The notes under the pieces: generated by a model
Seen by the model: only the letters and a program-made list of their open reading frames with translations
Databases searched by the model: none
Told to the model about the DNA's origin: nothing
Shown here: positions 35,319 to 43,503 of the stretch, piece after piece
Layout: every line of letters begins with the position of its first letter
How positions within the stretch are numbered: position 1 is the first letter of the stretch
NCBI RefSeq assembly: GCF_024721975.1
Contig: NZ_JANQBB010000002.1
Location: 868,001 to 932,000, forward strand
DNA from: Paenibacillus endoradicis
GTDB lineage: Bacteria > Bacillota > Bacilli > Paenibacillales > Paenibacillaceae
DNA: 64,000 nt
Reading direction: 5' to 3'
Made by a program: the position numbers and the translations under genes

Positions 35319-36251
35319 TTATGTGCTCTTCTTTATCCATTCTATCGTCTCCCTTAAACTCTGTGTACGATCCGTAAAAGGAATAGTTCCCAATGCTTTT
35401 TCTAGTTTTGTTGCATTCAGTATGACAGGTGTTTCAGTTAGATACATCATTTCTTTTTGTTCGCGCATAAACGAAGAGAATAGTGCTAGAAAAGCAACAT
35501 GCTTAGATGTCGCAACTCGAATCTTAGGACGATATCCTAATAATTGTTGTAATAATAATGATAGCTCTTGTCCTGATATTTTCAAACATCCTGGAATATT
35601 CCAATGTTGATTGAATGAAGCAGGATTAAGCGCGAGTGCGTATATAATTTCTGCAACATCGTTTGTATATGCAAACTCGCGTGTTACATCCATTCTTCCT
35701 ACAAAATAAGCAGCTTTGTTCTGAACCGCAGCTTGCAGAGTTCCATGTAAAATCGTATTTTTTGCATTTGGTCCAAATACGTCCGGCACATGTGCAATCA
35801 AATACGGAATGCCACTTTCTTTGACCAACGACTCCATTTTCAATCGTAGTTTACCTTTCTTCGTATGTGGGAATTTCATAACAACCTCATCTACTGCTTG
35901 AGGTTGTTTGCCATATGCATAGATATTATCAACTAAAATAAACTTGCTCTGGCTTCTTTTTGCAGCTTCTAACATATTCACTAAACATGGGATATGCGTT
36001 TCATTCCACTTTTGATATGGGAAGCTCACAGCATGAATGATCGTATCAATATCTTCACATGCATCAAGTAAATTCTGTACATTCAATACATCCCCAGAAA
36101 CACATGTAACAGACTTGTTATGACCAAACATTGTTCTTAATTTATCAGCACCACGTGCAAAAGCTACGACCTCAATATTTTGCTTTGTTAATTGTTGTAC
36201 TAATGCATAACCGATACCACCTGTTGCTCCTGCTACTAATACCTTTTTCAT
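35319..36251 (-). CDS. NAD-dependent epimerase/dehydratase-like (atypical SDR)
   Basis: A 310-residue extended/atypical SDR. VLVAGATGGIGYALVQQL is the NAD-binding start, VSGDVLNVQNLLDACEDIDTIIHA follows the family layout, and DNIYAYGKQP contains the Tyr usually paired with Lys in this family. Family members act on nucleotide sugars or small ketones, so the substrate is open. It follows a TetR gene by 64 bases, with a TetR-type operator (36272-36291) in between, and another copy of the same operator lies before the TetR gene. It therefore looks like the target of that repressor. Confidence 0.78.
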   Translation of the reverse strand: MKKVLVAGATGGIGYALVQQLTKQNIEVVAFARGADKLRTMFGHNKSVTCVSGDVLNVQNLLDACEDIDTIIHAVSFPYQKWNETHIPCLVNMLEAAKRSQSKFILVDNIYAYGKQPQAVDEVVMKFPHTKKGKLRLKMESLVKESGIPYLIAHVPDVFGPNAKNTILHGTLQAAVQNKAAYFVGRMDVTREFAYTNDVAEIIYALALNPASFNQHWNIPGCLKISGQELSLLLQQLLGYRPKIRVATSKHVAFLALFSSFMREQKEMMYLTETPVILNATKLEKALGTIPFTDRTQSLRETIEWIKKST

Positions 36252-36271
36252 AAAAACACCTCACCCCATTT

Positions 36272-36291
36272 AATTAACCACTGGTCAATAA
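36272..36291. promoter_or_regulatory. TetR operator, copy 1
   Basis: AATTAACCACTGGTCAATAA lies just upstream of the epimerase start. It is the same site, inverted, as the one at 36901-36920, with the core ACCAnTGGT palindrome. Two identical long sites flanking a TetR gene are good evidence that it binds them. Confidence 0.65.
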
Positions 36292-36315
36292 TTGTGAAAA
36301 TAAAAACTCTAGAAC

Positions 36316-36885
36316 CTACTCTAGAGCGTCTAATAAAAATTTAGCATGCATGATTGCTGTTTCCTTGGCTTCATTATAATTTTCAACTGCGCCATGAAAG
36401 AATGAAACAAATCCATGCAGAGAAATAAATATAGAATATATGTTAGCAATTGAAAGCTTTTGCTGATGGATTTTCTGCAATGTCTGAGCAAATTGCTCAT
36501 AGCTTTCATTGGCAGCTTTCTGAGCAAGTGGATCTACTTCATTGTTACGCATCATAAACATAAATTGATACTGGCTCTGATGATTCAAGCCGAATTCAAT
36601 AAATCCAGTAAACACCGCCATCGTTCTAGATTGTGAGTCACCTTCTGAATGGAGGGCACTTTTCAATAACGAATTTACTTCAGCAAAATACTGTTCAATT
36701 ACAGCGTAAAATAATTCTGCCTTGTTAGAAAAATGATAATATATTGCTCCATGACTGCAATCAAGCTCTTTCGCAATTGCTCGCATTGACACTTGACGAT
36801 AATCTTTCGTTAAAAATTGTCGATTAGCTTCTGCTATTATGATATCCTTCGTTAGTTCTTCTACTACTTTTTTTCGTGCTGCCAC
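36316..36885 (-). CDS. TetR/AcrR family transcriptional regulator
   Basis: A 189-residue repressor. The N-terminal helix-turn-helix is IIAEANRQFLTKDYRQVSMRAIAKELDCSHGAIYYHFSNKAELFYAV (split over about 16-62), the standard TetR pattern with the GAIYYHFSNKAEL recognition and cap. The C-terminal 120 residues are the ligand-binding and dimer helices. It is flanked by two copies of a palindromic site containing ACCACTGGT, one before its own gene and one before the epimerase gene, so it probably represses itself and that gene. The inducer is unknown. Confidence 0.88.
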   Translation of the reverse strand: MAARKKVVEELTKDIIIAEANRQFLTKDYRQVSMRAIAKELDCSHGAIYYHFSNKAELFYAVIEQYFAEVNSLLKSALHSEGDSQSRTMAVFTGFIEFGLNHQSQYQFMFMMRNNEVDPLAQKAANESYEQFAQTLQKIHQQKLSIANIYSIFISLHGFVSFFHGAVENYNEAKETAIMHAKFLLDALE

Positions 36886-36900
36886 TATGTATATGCCCCT

Positions 36901-36920
36901 TTATTGACCACTGGTTAATT
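36901..36920. promoter_or_regulatory. TetR operator, copy 2
   Basis: TTATTGACCACTGGTTAATT lies 15 bases upstream of the TetR start codon. Apart from the central base, it is the reverse complement of the site at 36272-36291. Confidence 0.65.
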
Positions 36921-36970
36921 ATATTATACTGCATTTCTTTCCAATTACAATAGGTAGCTTTCATTCACCG

Positions 36971-37023
36971 TTCATAATAAAGAAAATCCGCATGCTTAGC
37001 ATGCGGATTTTCTTTATTATGAA
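36971..37023. terminator. Terminator with 25-bp perfect stem overlapping the sspP stop
   Basis: Arms of 25 bases (36971-36995 and 36999-37023) are exact complements with a TTA loop. The core is AATCCGCATGC. The stop codon of the small spore gene is inside the right arm. U-rich flanks are present on both strands. Confidence 0.85.
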
Positions 37024-37169
37024 CCTTCTGCGTGATTTGAGTTAGAGTGATTCTGATTTTTCACTTTCTTAGATCCTGAAAGTGGCTCATTACCAGGCTT
37101 TGAAGGTTTGGCATGAGTATCAGCATAATGAGGATTACTCGTATCTGGCTCAAGTTTTTCTTTATTCAT
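37017..37169 (-). CDS. sspP: Small acid-soluble spore protein P
   Basis: A 50-residue hydrophilic protein: NKEKLEPDTSNPHYADTHAK, then KPSKPGNEPLSGSKKVKNQN and HSNSNHAEGS. The segment GNEPLSGSKKVKNQNH matches the conserved core of Bacillus SspP (also called CotL). Such proteins are made in the forespore and coat or core of the spore. It has AGGAGG before two tandem ATGs; the second (37169) gives the better spacing. It is missed by length-limited ORF calling. Its stop lies inside the hairpin at 36971-37023. A second small hydrophilic gene follows 31 bases upstream. Confidence 0.75.
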   Translation of the reverse strand: MNKEKLEPDTSNPHYADTHAKPSKPGNEPLSGSKKVKNQNHSNSNHAEGS

Positions 37170-37200
37170 CATGATCCTCCTTTCATATAGCTAATGCTGT

Positions 37201-37377
37201 CTATTCGTTTTGCTCCGTTTCGTATGCCTTTTTGTTATAGTGCAAAGAGTCACCATTTAAATTGTCCATATGCTGTTGATTCAATTGTTGGTTACCATGT
37301 GCATCTAAATCTGGTTTTTCTAGTTCTTTTACAACATTTTGCAAGTTCTTATCTATTCCTGGCTTGGCTTTGGTCAT
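37201..37377 (-). CDS. Small hydrophilic protein, possibly sporulation-linked
   Basis: A 58-residue protein of low hydrophobicity. It starts MTKAKPGIDKNLQNVVKELE and later reads NQQLNQQHMDNLNGDSLHYN, rich in Asn, Gln and Lys. I do not recognise a family. AAGGGG lies eleven bases before the ATG. It sits 31 bases upstream of sspP on the same strand, in the right orientation to share its transcript, which hints at a spore role similar to the small minor spore proteins. That is inference from position and composition only. Confidence 0.55.
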   Translation of the reverse strand: MTKAKPGIDKNLQNVVKELEKPDLDAHGNQQLNQQHMDNLNGDSLHYNKKAYETEQNE

Positions 37378-37470
37378 AGTTTGGTCAACCCCTTAAACTT
37401 TGTACACATTCATGAATGTGTCGAATTTAATGTTTAACTAATGATTGAATAATGTCTATCACCTTAGGTA

Positions 37471-38598
37471 TTATGCCGTTGTCAGAGGAATCGTATGCAT
37501 TTCAAGTAGAATTTCAGTTGCCGCAACCTCTAATCCATTTACCAATAAAACAATGCGGTGTTTACCCGGATAATGTCGACGTGTGGTTAGGTCAGACCAG
37601 CGATGAGTTCTATTCGCCTGAAGTTGTGTGCCTCCTACTACCGTTTTGTCTGATAATAAAAACTTTTTGCGCGATACTTTACCACTTGATTTCACAAAAT
37701 CAATCCCATACTCAATTCTGATGCGAACAGGATCACCTTCTCTTACAAGCAGCTTATATTCTAGTACACATTCTCCCCCAATTGATAACGTAGCTTGGTC
37801 TATCGCAAGCTCAGCATTTTCAATAATCGCACAATCATCAGACGATTCGGCATAACCGAATAAAGCAAGCACTTCAGGATCAGCTTTACGAATTAAAGTT
37901 CTGCAAGCATGTCTCACAATCCAGTCAGTATCTCGATTCTGTCCAAACCAACGACGAGCAATCCCAATAACTAACTGTGGATGGTCTTTAGCGATATCAT
38001 TCAAATTATTAGCGACACTCTTACGTACATAGAGAGAAGGATCACTCTTTAACTGTTCAAGTATTTCAAGAACGGGCGTGGGATCTTTTTTGAACATGAC
38101 AAGCGCTTGTCCCCATGGAAGTCTTGGTCTACATCCCTCACTTGCCAGTCGTCTAACATGCTCATCCAAACTGTTGGACCATTGCAGCATCTGCTTCATC
38201 ATTTTTTCTGGATCACGAATGATAAATGGTCTAACCGCAAATTCCGCTGAAGAGTGAGAAGTAAACTTCTCTAATGCCAGCACTGATAGCTCCCAGTCCT
38301 CAACTTCTTGTCCATATACTTCAACGAAATCTGGCAGGATAAGATAGGGAAAGCCACTACATGATTCATTAACAACCAATAAAATATTAATGGCTTCAGC
38401 ATATTTTCCTGGTAAGCATGTTCCAAGTGATAGAGAAATTTTTCGGATTCTTTGTTTAAGTGCGAGCCCTTCCCATTCTTCAACCAACACATTTTCTACA
38501 AAATCATCAATTGAAAATCGGGAATACGCTGCTTGAATAATTCCACCAAACTGTCGTAAAAAGGGTTCGTTATACATATTTTTAAGTGGTTCTGCCAA
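37471..38598 (-). CDS. DNA alkylation repair protein, AlkC/AlkD-like HEAT-repeat
   Basis: About 375 residues. The N-terminal part is helical with ASEGCRPRLPWGQAL-type HEAT repeats (about 155-170) and WIVRHACRTLIRKADPEVL. This resembles the AlkC group of 3-methyladenine DNA glycosylases, which have HEAT repeats plus a C-terminal Ig-like domain; the last 110 residues (YKLLVREGDPVRIRIEYG) look like that Ig-like domain. GGAGG overlaps the ATG at 38613, so I choose TTG at 38598 (reading MAEPLKNMYNEPF) with eight bases of spacing. It would cut alkylated purines from DNA. Confidence 0.72.
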   Translation of the reverse strand: MAEPLKNMYNEPFLRQFGGIIQAAYSRFSIDDFVENVLVEEWEGLALKQRIRKISLSLGTCLPGKYAEAINILLVVNESCSGFPYLILPDFVEVYGQEVEDWELSVLALEKFTSHSSAEFAVRPFIIRDPEKMMKQMLQWSNSLDEHVRRLASEGCRPRLPWGQALVMFKKDPTPVLEILEQLKSDPSLYVRKSVANNLNDIAKDHPQLVIGIARRWFGQNRDTDWIVRHACRTLIRKADPEVLALFGYAESSDDCAIIENAELAIDQATLSIGGECVLEYKLLVREGDPVRIRIEYGIDFVKSSGKVSRKKFLLSDKTVVGGTQLQANRTHRWSDLTTRRHYPGKHRIVLLVNGLEVAATEILLEMHTIPLTTA

Positions 38599-38684
38599 AG
38601 CCAACACCTCCATTACGTTTATATGTTTGAACTTTCACTATAAGTGTAAAACTAATAACATAAAAAAGTGTATATCATTGACGA

Positions 38685-38999
38685 TTACGAGACAAGCTTT
38701 AACCCAACCGCGGCACTTAAAATCATTGCGATAAAAATAATTCTTCTATAATCTTTAGATTCACCATATAACACCATACCGAGAATCGCTCCTCCAGAAG
38801 CTCCGATACCTGTCCAAATGGCATACGCTGTCCCCATAGGTAGATATTCCATTGCATAAGCAAGAAACAGAAAACTTGAGCCAAACCCGACAATTAAAAG
38901 AACGAATGATTGCCAATTTTTATCCTTATTTAACTTATTGATCATAGCAACACCAAACATTTCACATAACCCTGCTAAAATTAAAGTTACCCATGCCAT
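38685..38999 (-). CDS. ykkD: SMR transporter, second subunit of guanidinium exporter pair
   Basis: A 104-residue four-helix small multidrug resistance protein: AWVTLILAGLCEMFGVAMIN with the membrane Glu (about 13) that couples protons, and GTAYAIWTGIGASGGAILGM in helix 3. Its ATG shares the A of the upstream gene's TAA stop. Paired SMR genes under a guanidine-I riboswitch are YkkC/YkkD-like exporters of guanidinium. The symbol reflects operon position; the two subunits could be named the other way round. Confidence 0.85.
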   Translation of the reverse strand: MAWVTLILAGLCEMFGVAMINKLNKDKNWQSFVLLIVGFGSSFLFLAYAMEYLPMGTAYAIWTGIGASGGAILGMVLYGESKDYRRIIFIAMILSAAVGLKLVS

Positions 39000-39340
39000 T
39001 AGTTTTCAGCCCCCTTCTGCACATTATCTTTAGTGACTGTTTTCAAGCCAATAACACCAACTAATAACAATAATATGAAGAGCATTTTACTCAATTTAAA
39101 TGGTTCTCCAAAAATAATAACTTCAGAAATTGCAGTTCCTGCTGTACCTAAGCCAACAAAAACAGCATATACCGTTCCTACGGGTAGCTTTCGTCCCGCC
39201 ATTATAAGTACATAGAAACTAACAACAATAGAAATAATCGTTCCTGTCCAAGTCCAAACATCATGCGCATGTTTCAGACCGATCACCCAAAACACCTCAA
39301 AAAAAGCAGCAACAAAAACTTTAATCCAATTCGAATTCAT
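38999..39340 (-). CDS. ykkC: SMR transporter, first subunit of guanidinium exporter pair
   Basis: A 113-residue SMR protein with four helices. NSNWIKVFVAAFFEVFWVIG carries the proton-coupling Glu in helix 1, and GTVYAVFVGLGTAGTAISEV is the conserved helix 3 pattern. It probably forms an antiparallel heterodimer with the next gene's product and exports guanidinium. The start at 39340 has GGAGG eight bases upstream; the longer frame to 39370 lacks a ribosome site. The ykkC-type riboswitch at 39411-39500 and its terminator at 39381-39421 lie directly upstream. Confidence 0.85.
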   Translation of the reverse strand: MNSNWIKVFVAAFFEVFWVIGLKHAHDVWTWTGTIISIVVSFYVLIMAGRKLPVGTVYAVFVGLGTAGTAISEVIIFGEPFKLSKMLFILLLLVGVIGLKTVTKDNVQKGAEN

Positions 39341-39380
39341 TACCAACACCTCCAATTTTATATTGCCCACAAAACAAAAA

Positions 39381-39421
39381 AAGCCCGAGAGACAACTGTA
39401 TAAACAGTTTCTCCCAGGCTT
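39381..39421 (-). terminator. Guanidine riboswitch terminator
   Basis: AAGCCTGGGAG pairs with CTCTCGGGCTT around an ACTGT/ACAGT inner stem, followed by TTTTTTT on the minus strand. Its 5' arm overlaps the 3' end of the aptamer (39411-39421), so ligand binding would prevent it forming. Confidence 0.85.
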
Positions 39422-39500
39422 TTATCCTTCCGTGACACAGCATAGCTGTGAGTTTTCTCTCGGACCAGACCAACATATACTGCTACGGAACCCTAGAAAA
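39411..39500 (-). ncRNA. Guanidine-I (ykkC) riboswitch
   Basis: On the minus strand the conserved sequence CTAGGGTTCCG, then GGTCTGGTCCGAGAG, then GTCACGGAAGGATAAAAGCC is unmistakable. It activates the SMR pair when guanidinium accumulates. The rest of 39341-39751 (411 bases) holds this element and, on the other side, the promoter region of the ABC exporter at 39752. Confidence 0.95.
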
Positions 39501-39751
39501 CATTTTAAATATGCAATTACGATATATTATACACATTTCAACCACTATATCAAGAGAGGGATGATAAGATGTACACATTGGCATTAGAACTATCGTATGG
39601 AATTCCTAACAATAAAAAACTTTGCATTTACACTTGAGCTTGACGTAAGGTTAGGTATTATACTCGAACTAATGAATAGTGCAGTTCATATTCAGTTCAC
39701 AACTTATTTATATACTTCATGTTGTAATCGAAAAAGAGAGGGAGTATTTAC

Positions 39752-41497
39752 ATGACACAACAGAAAAAACAAAAAGGGTGGCAACAGTTTTTACGGTTAG
39801 TCGGACAAACGAAGCCATCTAAATTATTAATAGCCATTGCATTAGTATTAAGCTTATCTACTGCAGGTGTTGGATTATTAGTACCACTATTTACGAAAGA
39901 CCTTATTAATGACTTTTCCATTAGTTCATTAAATGCTAGCAGTATTACACTCTTAGCTGCAGCGATTCTCTTACAAGCATTAGCAAGTGGCTTCTCCATC
40001 TATTTATTGAATCGAATCGGTCAATCAGTCGTTGCAGGCATTCGTGATCGACTATGGAAAAAGTTATTGATATTACCTATTAGCTATTTCGATGAGCATG
40101 CTTCAGGTGAGACGGTTAGCCGAATGACAAATGATACATCTGTCGTAAAGGAATTGATTTCTCAACATTTAGCAAACTTTGTATCGGGAATTATTTCAAT
40201 CGTAGGTGCAATTATTGTGTTATTCATACTCGATTGGCAGATGACTTTAATGATGTTCATCGCCCTTCCTATAGCAGCCTTAATCTTAGTGCCACTAGGT
40301 AGAATGATGTATAAGATTTCTAAAGGAGCACAGGACGAGACAGCAAAATTTACTTCGGTGCTTACGCAAGTATTGTCTGAAATTCGTCTTGTGAAATCTT
40401 CAAACGCCGAAAAAATTGAATACAACAATGGTAAACGCGGCATTATGAATCTATTTCAATTTGGTCTAAAAGAAGCAAAAGTCCAATCTTTAATCGGACC
40501 AGTTATTAGTTTAGTTATGATGACACTACTTGTACTATTATTAGGTTATGGTGGGATGCGTGTTTCATCAGGTGCTTTAACAGCTGGTGCTCTAGTTGCC
40601 TTTATCATGTACCTGTTCCAAATTATTATGCCTATGGGACAAATGGCTTCATTCTTTACCCAATTCCAGAAAGCTACAGGTGCGACAGAGCGTATCATTA
40701 CTATTTTAGAATCAGATCCAGAACCAGATGCAACGCAGCAAGTTACAAATATGAATCAATCGATCAAAGTAGATCATGTTAATTACAGCTACAATAGTGA
40801 TGGTCAAATATTGAAAGATATTTCTTTCAACGTAGAAGCTGGTAAAGTTACTGCAATAGTTGGACCAAGCGGTAGCGGTAAAACGACACTGTTTTCCCTT
40901 TTCGAACGTTTCTACAGTCCTGATGAAGGTGTAATTTCGATTGGTGGAACGTCAATTCAAGATTTCTCCCTCTTATCATGGAGAACTCAAATCGGTTATG
41001 TTTCACAAGAAAGCCCTATCGTTGCAGGAACGATTAGAGATAATATTACGTATGGTATCGAACGAGAAGTAACCGATGAGGAAATTAATAAAGTTGCAAA
41101 AATGGCATATGCCGATCAATTTATTGCTGATCTTCCGAAAGGTTATCATACTGAGGTTGGCGAAAGAGGTATGAAACTTTCTGGTGGTCAACGACAACGT
41201 ATTGCCATTGCTCGTGCATTTTTAAGAAACCCAAAAATCTTAATGCTTGATGAAGCAACTTCAAGTCTAGATAGTCAGTCAGAACAAGTCGTACAACAAG
41301 CACTTAATGATTTAATGAAAGGTCGGACAACGATTGTCATCGCTCATCGACTATCTACTGTTGTTGATTCTGATCAAATTATTTTCCTTGAGAAGGGTAT
41401 AATTACAGGTAGTGGTACACATGAAGAGCTATATCAATCACATGAATTGTACCGAGAATTTGCTAATCAACAATTACACAAACTTGAAATAGCCTAA
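39752..41497 (+). CDS. ABC exporter (multidrug, BmrA/LmrA-like half transporter)
   Basis: A 581-residue fused permease and ATPase. Six membrane helices (about 25-320) are followed by the nucleotide-binding domain. Walker [11 protein letters not shown] (about 372), [15 protein letters not shown] (about 477), Walker [15 protein letters not shown] and the H-loop IAHRLS are clear. Homodimers of this type pump drugs, lipids or peptides out of the cell. A response regulator and sensor kinase follow, 23 bases downstream, probably in one operon and likely controlling its expression. No bacteriocin precursor was seen nearby. Confidence 0.9.
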   Translation: MTQQKKQKGWQQFLRLVGQTKPSKLLIAIALVLSLSTAGVGLLVPLFTKDLINDFSISSLNASSITLLAAAILLQALASGFSIYLLNRIGQSVVAGIRDRLWKKLLILPISYFDEHASGETVSRMTNDTSVVKELISQHLANFVSGIISIVGAIIVLFILDWQMTLMMFIALPIAALILVPLGRMMYKISKGAQDETAKFTSVLTQVLSEIRLVKSSNAEKIEYNNGKRGIMNLFQFGLKEAKVQSLIGPVISLVMMTLLVLLLGYGGMRVSSGALTAGALVAFIMYLFQIIMPMGQMASFFTQFQKATGATERIITILESDPEPDATQQVTNMNQSIKVDHVNYSYNSDGQILKDISFNVEAGKVTAIVGPSGSGKTTLFSLFERFYSPDEGVISIGGTSIQDFSLLSWRTQIGYVSQESPIVAGTIRDNITYGIEREVTDEEINKVAKMAYADQFIADLPKGYHTEVGERGMKLSGGQRQRIAIARAFLRNPKILMLDEATSSLDSQSEQVVQQALNDLMKGRTTIVIAHRLSTVVDSDQIIFLEKGIITGSGTHEELYQSHELYREFANQQLHKLEIA

Positions 41498-41520
41498 TTC
41501 ACCAAAAGGAATGAAGAAGG

Positions 41521-42195
41521 ATGCCAAAACTTTTAATTGTAGATGATGATGCTCATATCCGTGAACTATTAAAGTTCTTTCTGAAAAAAGAAGGGTTTGA
41601 CCTTTATGAAGCTGCAGATGGTGTAGAAGCGATGATTGTACTCGAAAAACATAAAGTAGATCTAGCCATCATCGATATTATGATGCCTCATATGGATGGT
41701 TGGCAGCTATGTCAGGAGATTCGCGATTTTAGTGATATTCCTATTTTGATGGTGACAGCCAAAGGTGAGACTTCACAAAAAGTGAAAGGTTTCAATCTTG
41801 GTGCAGATGACTATCTCGTCAAACCTTTTGAACCTATCGAATTAGTGATGCGCGTCAAAGCGTTATTGAAACGTTACAATCTTAACATTTCACAAACGCT
41901 TCATATTGGTGAGTTGCAAATGAATCGTAAAACGTATGAGATCTCATTCAGAGGTCAGGAGTATACCATCCCTTTAAAAGAGTTCGAATTATTGTTCAAG
42001 CTCGGCAGTTATCCTAGTAAAACATTTTCCCGAGAAGACTTGATTGAAGATATATGGGGCTATGATTATGAAGGCGATGAACGAACCGTTGACGTTCATA
42101 TTAAGCGAGTGCGAAACAGGTTTCCTGAGGATGAATTCCACTTTCGGATTACAACGATATGGGGATTAGGTTACCGCTTGGAGTTGATCGGATGA
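41521..42195 (+). CDS. OmpR-family response regulator
   Basis: A 224-residue regulator: receiver domain 1-120 with LLIVDDD acidic pocket, phosphoacceptor Asp in AIIDIMMPHMDGW (about 53), the MVTAKG Thr and the KPF Lys; then a winged helix (about 130-222) with EFELLFKLGSYPSKTFSREDLIEDIWG and GYDYEGDERTVDVHIKRVRNR. It follows the ABC exporter gene by 23 bases and its stop overlaps the kinase start (ATGA). It probably controls this operon in response to the neighbouring kinase. Confidence 0.92.
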   Translation: MPKLLIVDDDAHIRELLKFFLKKEGFDLYEAADGVEAMIVLEKHKVDLAIIDIMMPHMDGWQLCQEIRDFSDIPILMVTAKGETSQKVKGFNLGADDYLVKPFEPIELVMRVKALLKRYNLNISQTLHIGELQMNRKTYEISFRGQEYTIPLKEFELLFKLGSYPSKTFSREDLIEDIWGYDYEGDERTVDVHIKRVRNRFPEDEFHFRITTIWGLGYRLELIG

Positions 42196-43226
42196 AAATA
42201 TTACATGTAATTAAACATATTCTCATTCAGATTTTCTTCTTTGCCCTTATTATTACTAGCTTTTCGGTATCTTACCTAATGATTCAGCTAATTCAGATCG
42301 AAATGTCAGACTATGTACGTTTTGTAGCAACGACAATCGCAGGAGTATTCGTAATGTTCATTCTCAGTGGTATTATCCATCTATTTACACGTAATAAGCA
42401 TCGTTACATCTATCAAGAAATTAATGTCGCCTTACGTAAAGTAGCGAGTGGTGATTTCAATGTATCTTTAGATTTTTCGGTCAACCAACGAAGTGAATTA
42501 ACACAACTCGTTGACCATTTCAATCATATGACGAAGCAATTACAGCAAATGGAGGATTTACGTCAGGAGTTCATTTCGAATATCTCTCATGAAATTCAGT
42601 CACCACTGACTTCCATTGTAGGGTTTGCCCAGGCATTGCAGCATAATAACCTTTCAGGCGAAGAAAGTAATCATTATCTCAACATTATTGAAACGGAAAG
42701 TCGTCGACTATCAAAGCTCAGTGATAATCTAATGAAACTGACATCACTTGAATCTGACCAGCATCCCTTTGACAAGAAGAGCTATTCCCTCAATCATCAA
42801 ATTAGATCAATTATATTGGCATGTGAACCAAATTGGACTCAGAAAAACTTGGAGTTAAACATCTCTTTGGATAAATTATCAATCATTGCTGATGAAGATC
42901 TAATGAGCCAAGTATGGACTAACATTATTCATAACAGTATCAAATTTACGCCATCACATGGAAAAATTACAATTAGTTTACGCCACGTTGATGAGTATGC
43001 TGTGATCCTCATTACTGATACTGGTATTGGTATTTCCGAACAAGATCAACTTCACATTTTCGAACGCTTCTATAAGGCCGATCAGGCAAGAGAACGCTCT
43101 AAAGGTGGTAACGGCTTAGGTCTTTCTATTGTGAAAAAAATCGTTGAAATGCATGGTGGAACGATTACCGTTGAAAGTCAGCTTGGAAAAGGTACGACTT
43201 CTACAATTACATTGCCTATTTCATAA
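42192..43226 (+). CDS. Sensor histidine kinase
   Basis: A 344-residue kinase: two membrane helices within about residues 10-60 with a very short outside loop, a HAMP domain (about 75-125), the His box FISNISHEIQSPLTSIVGFAQ (split over about 134-154) and an HATPase domain with N, G1 (DTGIGIS) and G2 (GGNGLGLSI) boxes. A short outer loop suggests sensing in the membrane, as in exporter-linked kinases. The start at 42192 overlaps the regulator's stop by four bases. A strong terminator follows. Confidence 0.92.
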   Translation: MKILHVIKHILIQIFFFALIITSFSVSYLMIQLIQIEMSDYVRFVATTIAGVFVMFILSGIIHLFTRNKHRYIYQEINVALRKVASGDFNVSLDFSVNQRSELTQLVDHFNHMTKQLQQMEDLRQEFISNISHEIQSPLTSIVGFAQALQHNNLSGEESNHYLNIIETESRRLSKLSDNLMKLTSLESDQHPFDKKSYSLNHQIRSIILACEPNWTQKNLELNISLDKLSIIADEDLMSQVWTNIIHNSIKFTPSHGKITISLRHVDEYAVILITDTGIGISEQDQLHIFERFYKADQARERSKGGNGLGLSIVKKIVEMHGGTITVESQLGKGTTSTITLPIS

Positions 43227-43228
43227 AA

Positions 43229-43261
43229 AAGCAGCGTATGAACATCATTCATACGCTGCTT
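43229..43261 (+). terminator. Terminator of the exporter/two-component operon
   Basis: AAGCAGCGTATGAA and TTCATACGCTGCTT form a perfect 14-bp stem on a 5-base loop, 3 bases after the kinase stop. Confidence 0.8.
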
Positions 43262-43312
43262 CTTAACATTTTCTTAATAGAATTAATTACTTCTTTGAAA
43301 GAATAACTTTCT

Positions 43313-43474
43313 TTACTGCTTATCAGATCGTTTAACTTTATCTAACATACGGTAAATAAAAAACCATATCAATGGAAACGTCATAATGGCGATTGGTATT
43401 ACGCCGAATAGATAGGAGATCAATAAAAATAATAATCCAATAAAGGAAGTAAGAATATACTTTTTACGGTTCAT
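43313..43474 (-). CDS. Small membrane protein, 53 residues
   Basis: MNRKKYILTSFIGLLFLLIS opens a two-helix protein that ends FIYRMLDKVKRSDKQ. AAGGAG lies six bases before the ATG at 43474, a good ribosome site. It has a basic N terminus, a helix, a short turn with PIAI, a second helix and a basic tail. The family is not recognised. It lies 29 bases downstream of rsgA on the same strand and is probably co-transcribed. Its size explains why length-filtered callers miss it. Confidence 0.6.
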   Translation of the reverse strand: MNRKKYILTSFIGLLFLLISYLFGVIPIAIMTFPLIWFFIYRMLDKVKRSDKQ

Positions 43475-43503
43475 ATTTTTCTCCTTACGATTTCAAATTC
43501 CGT

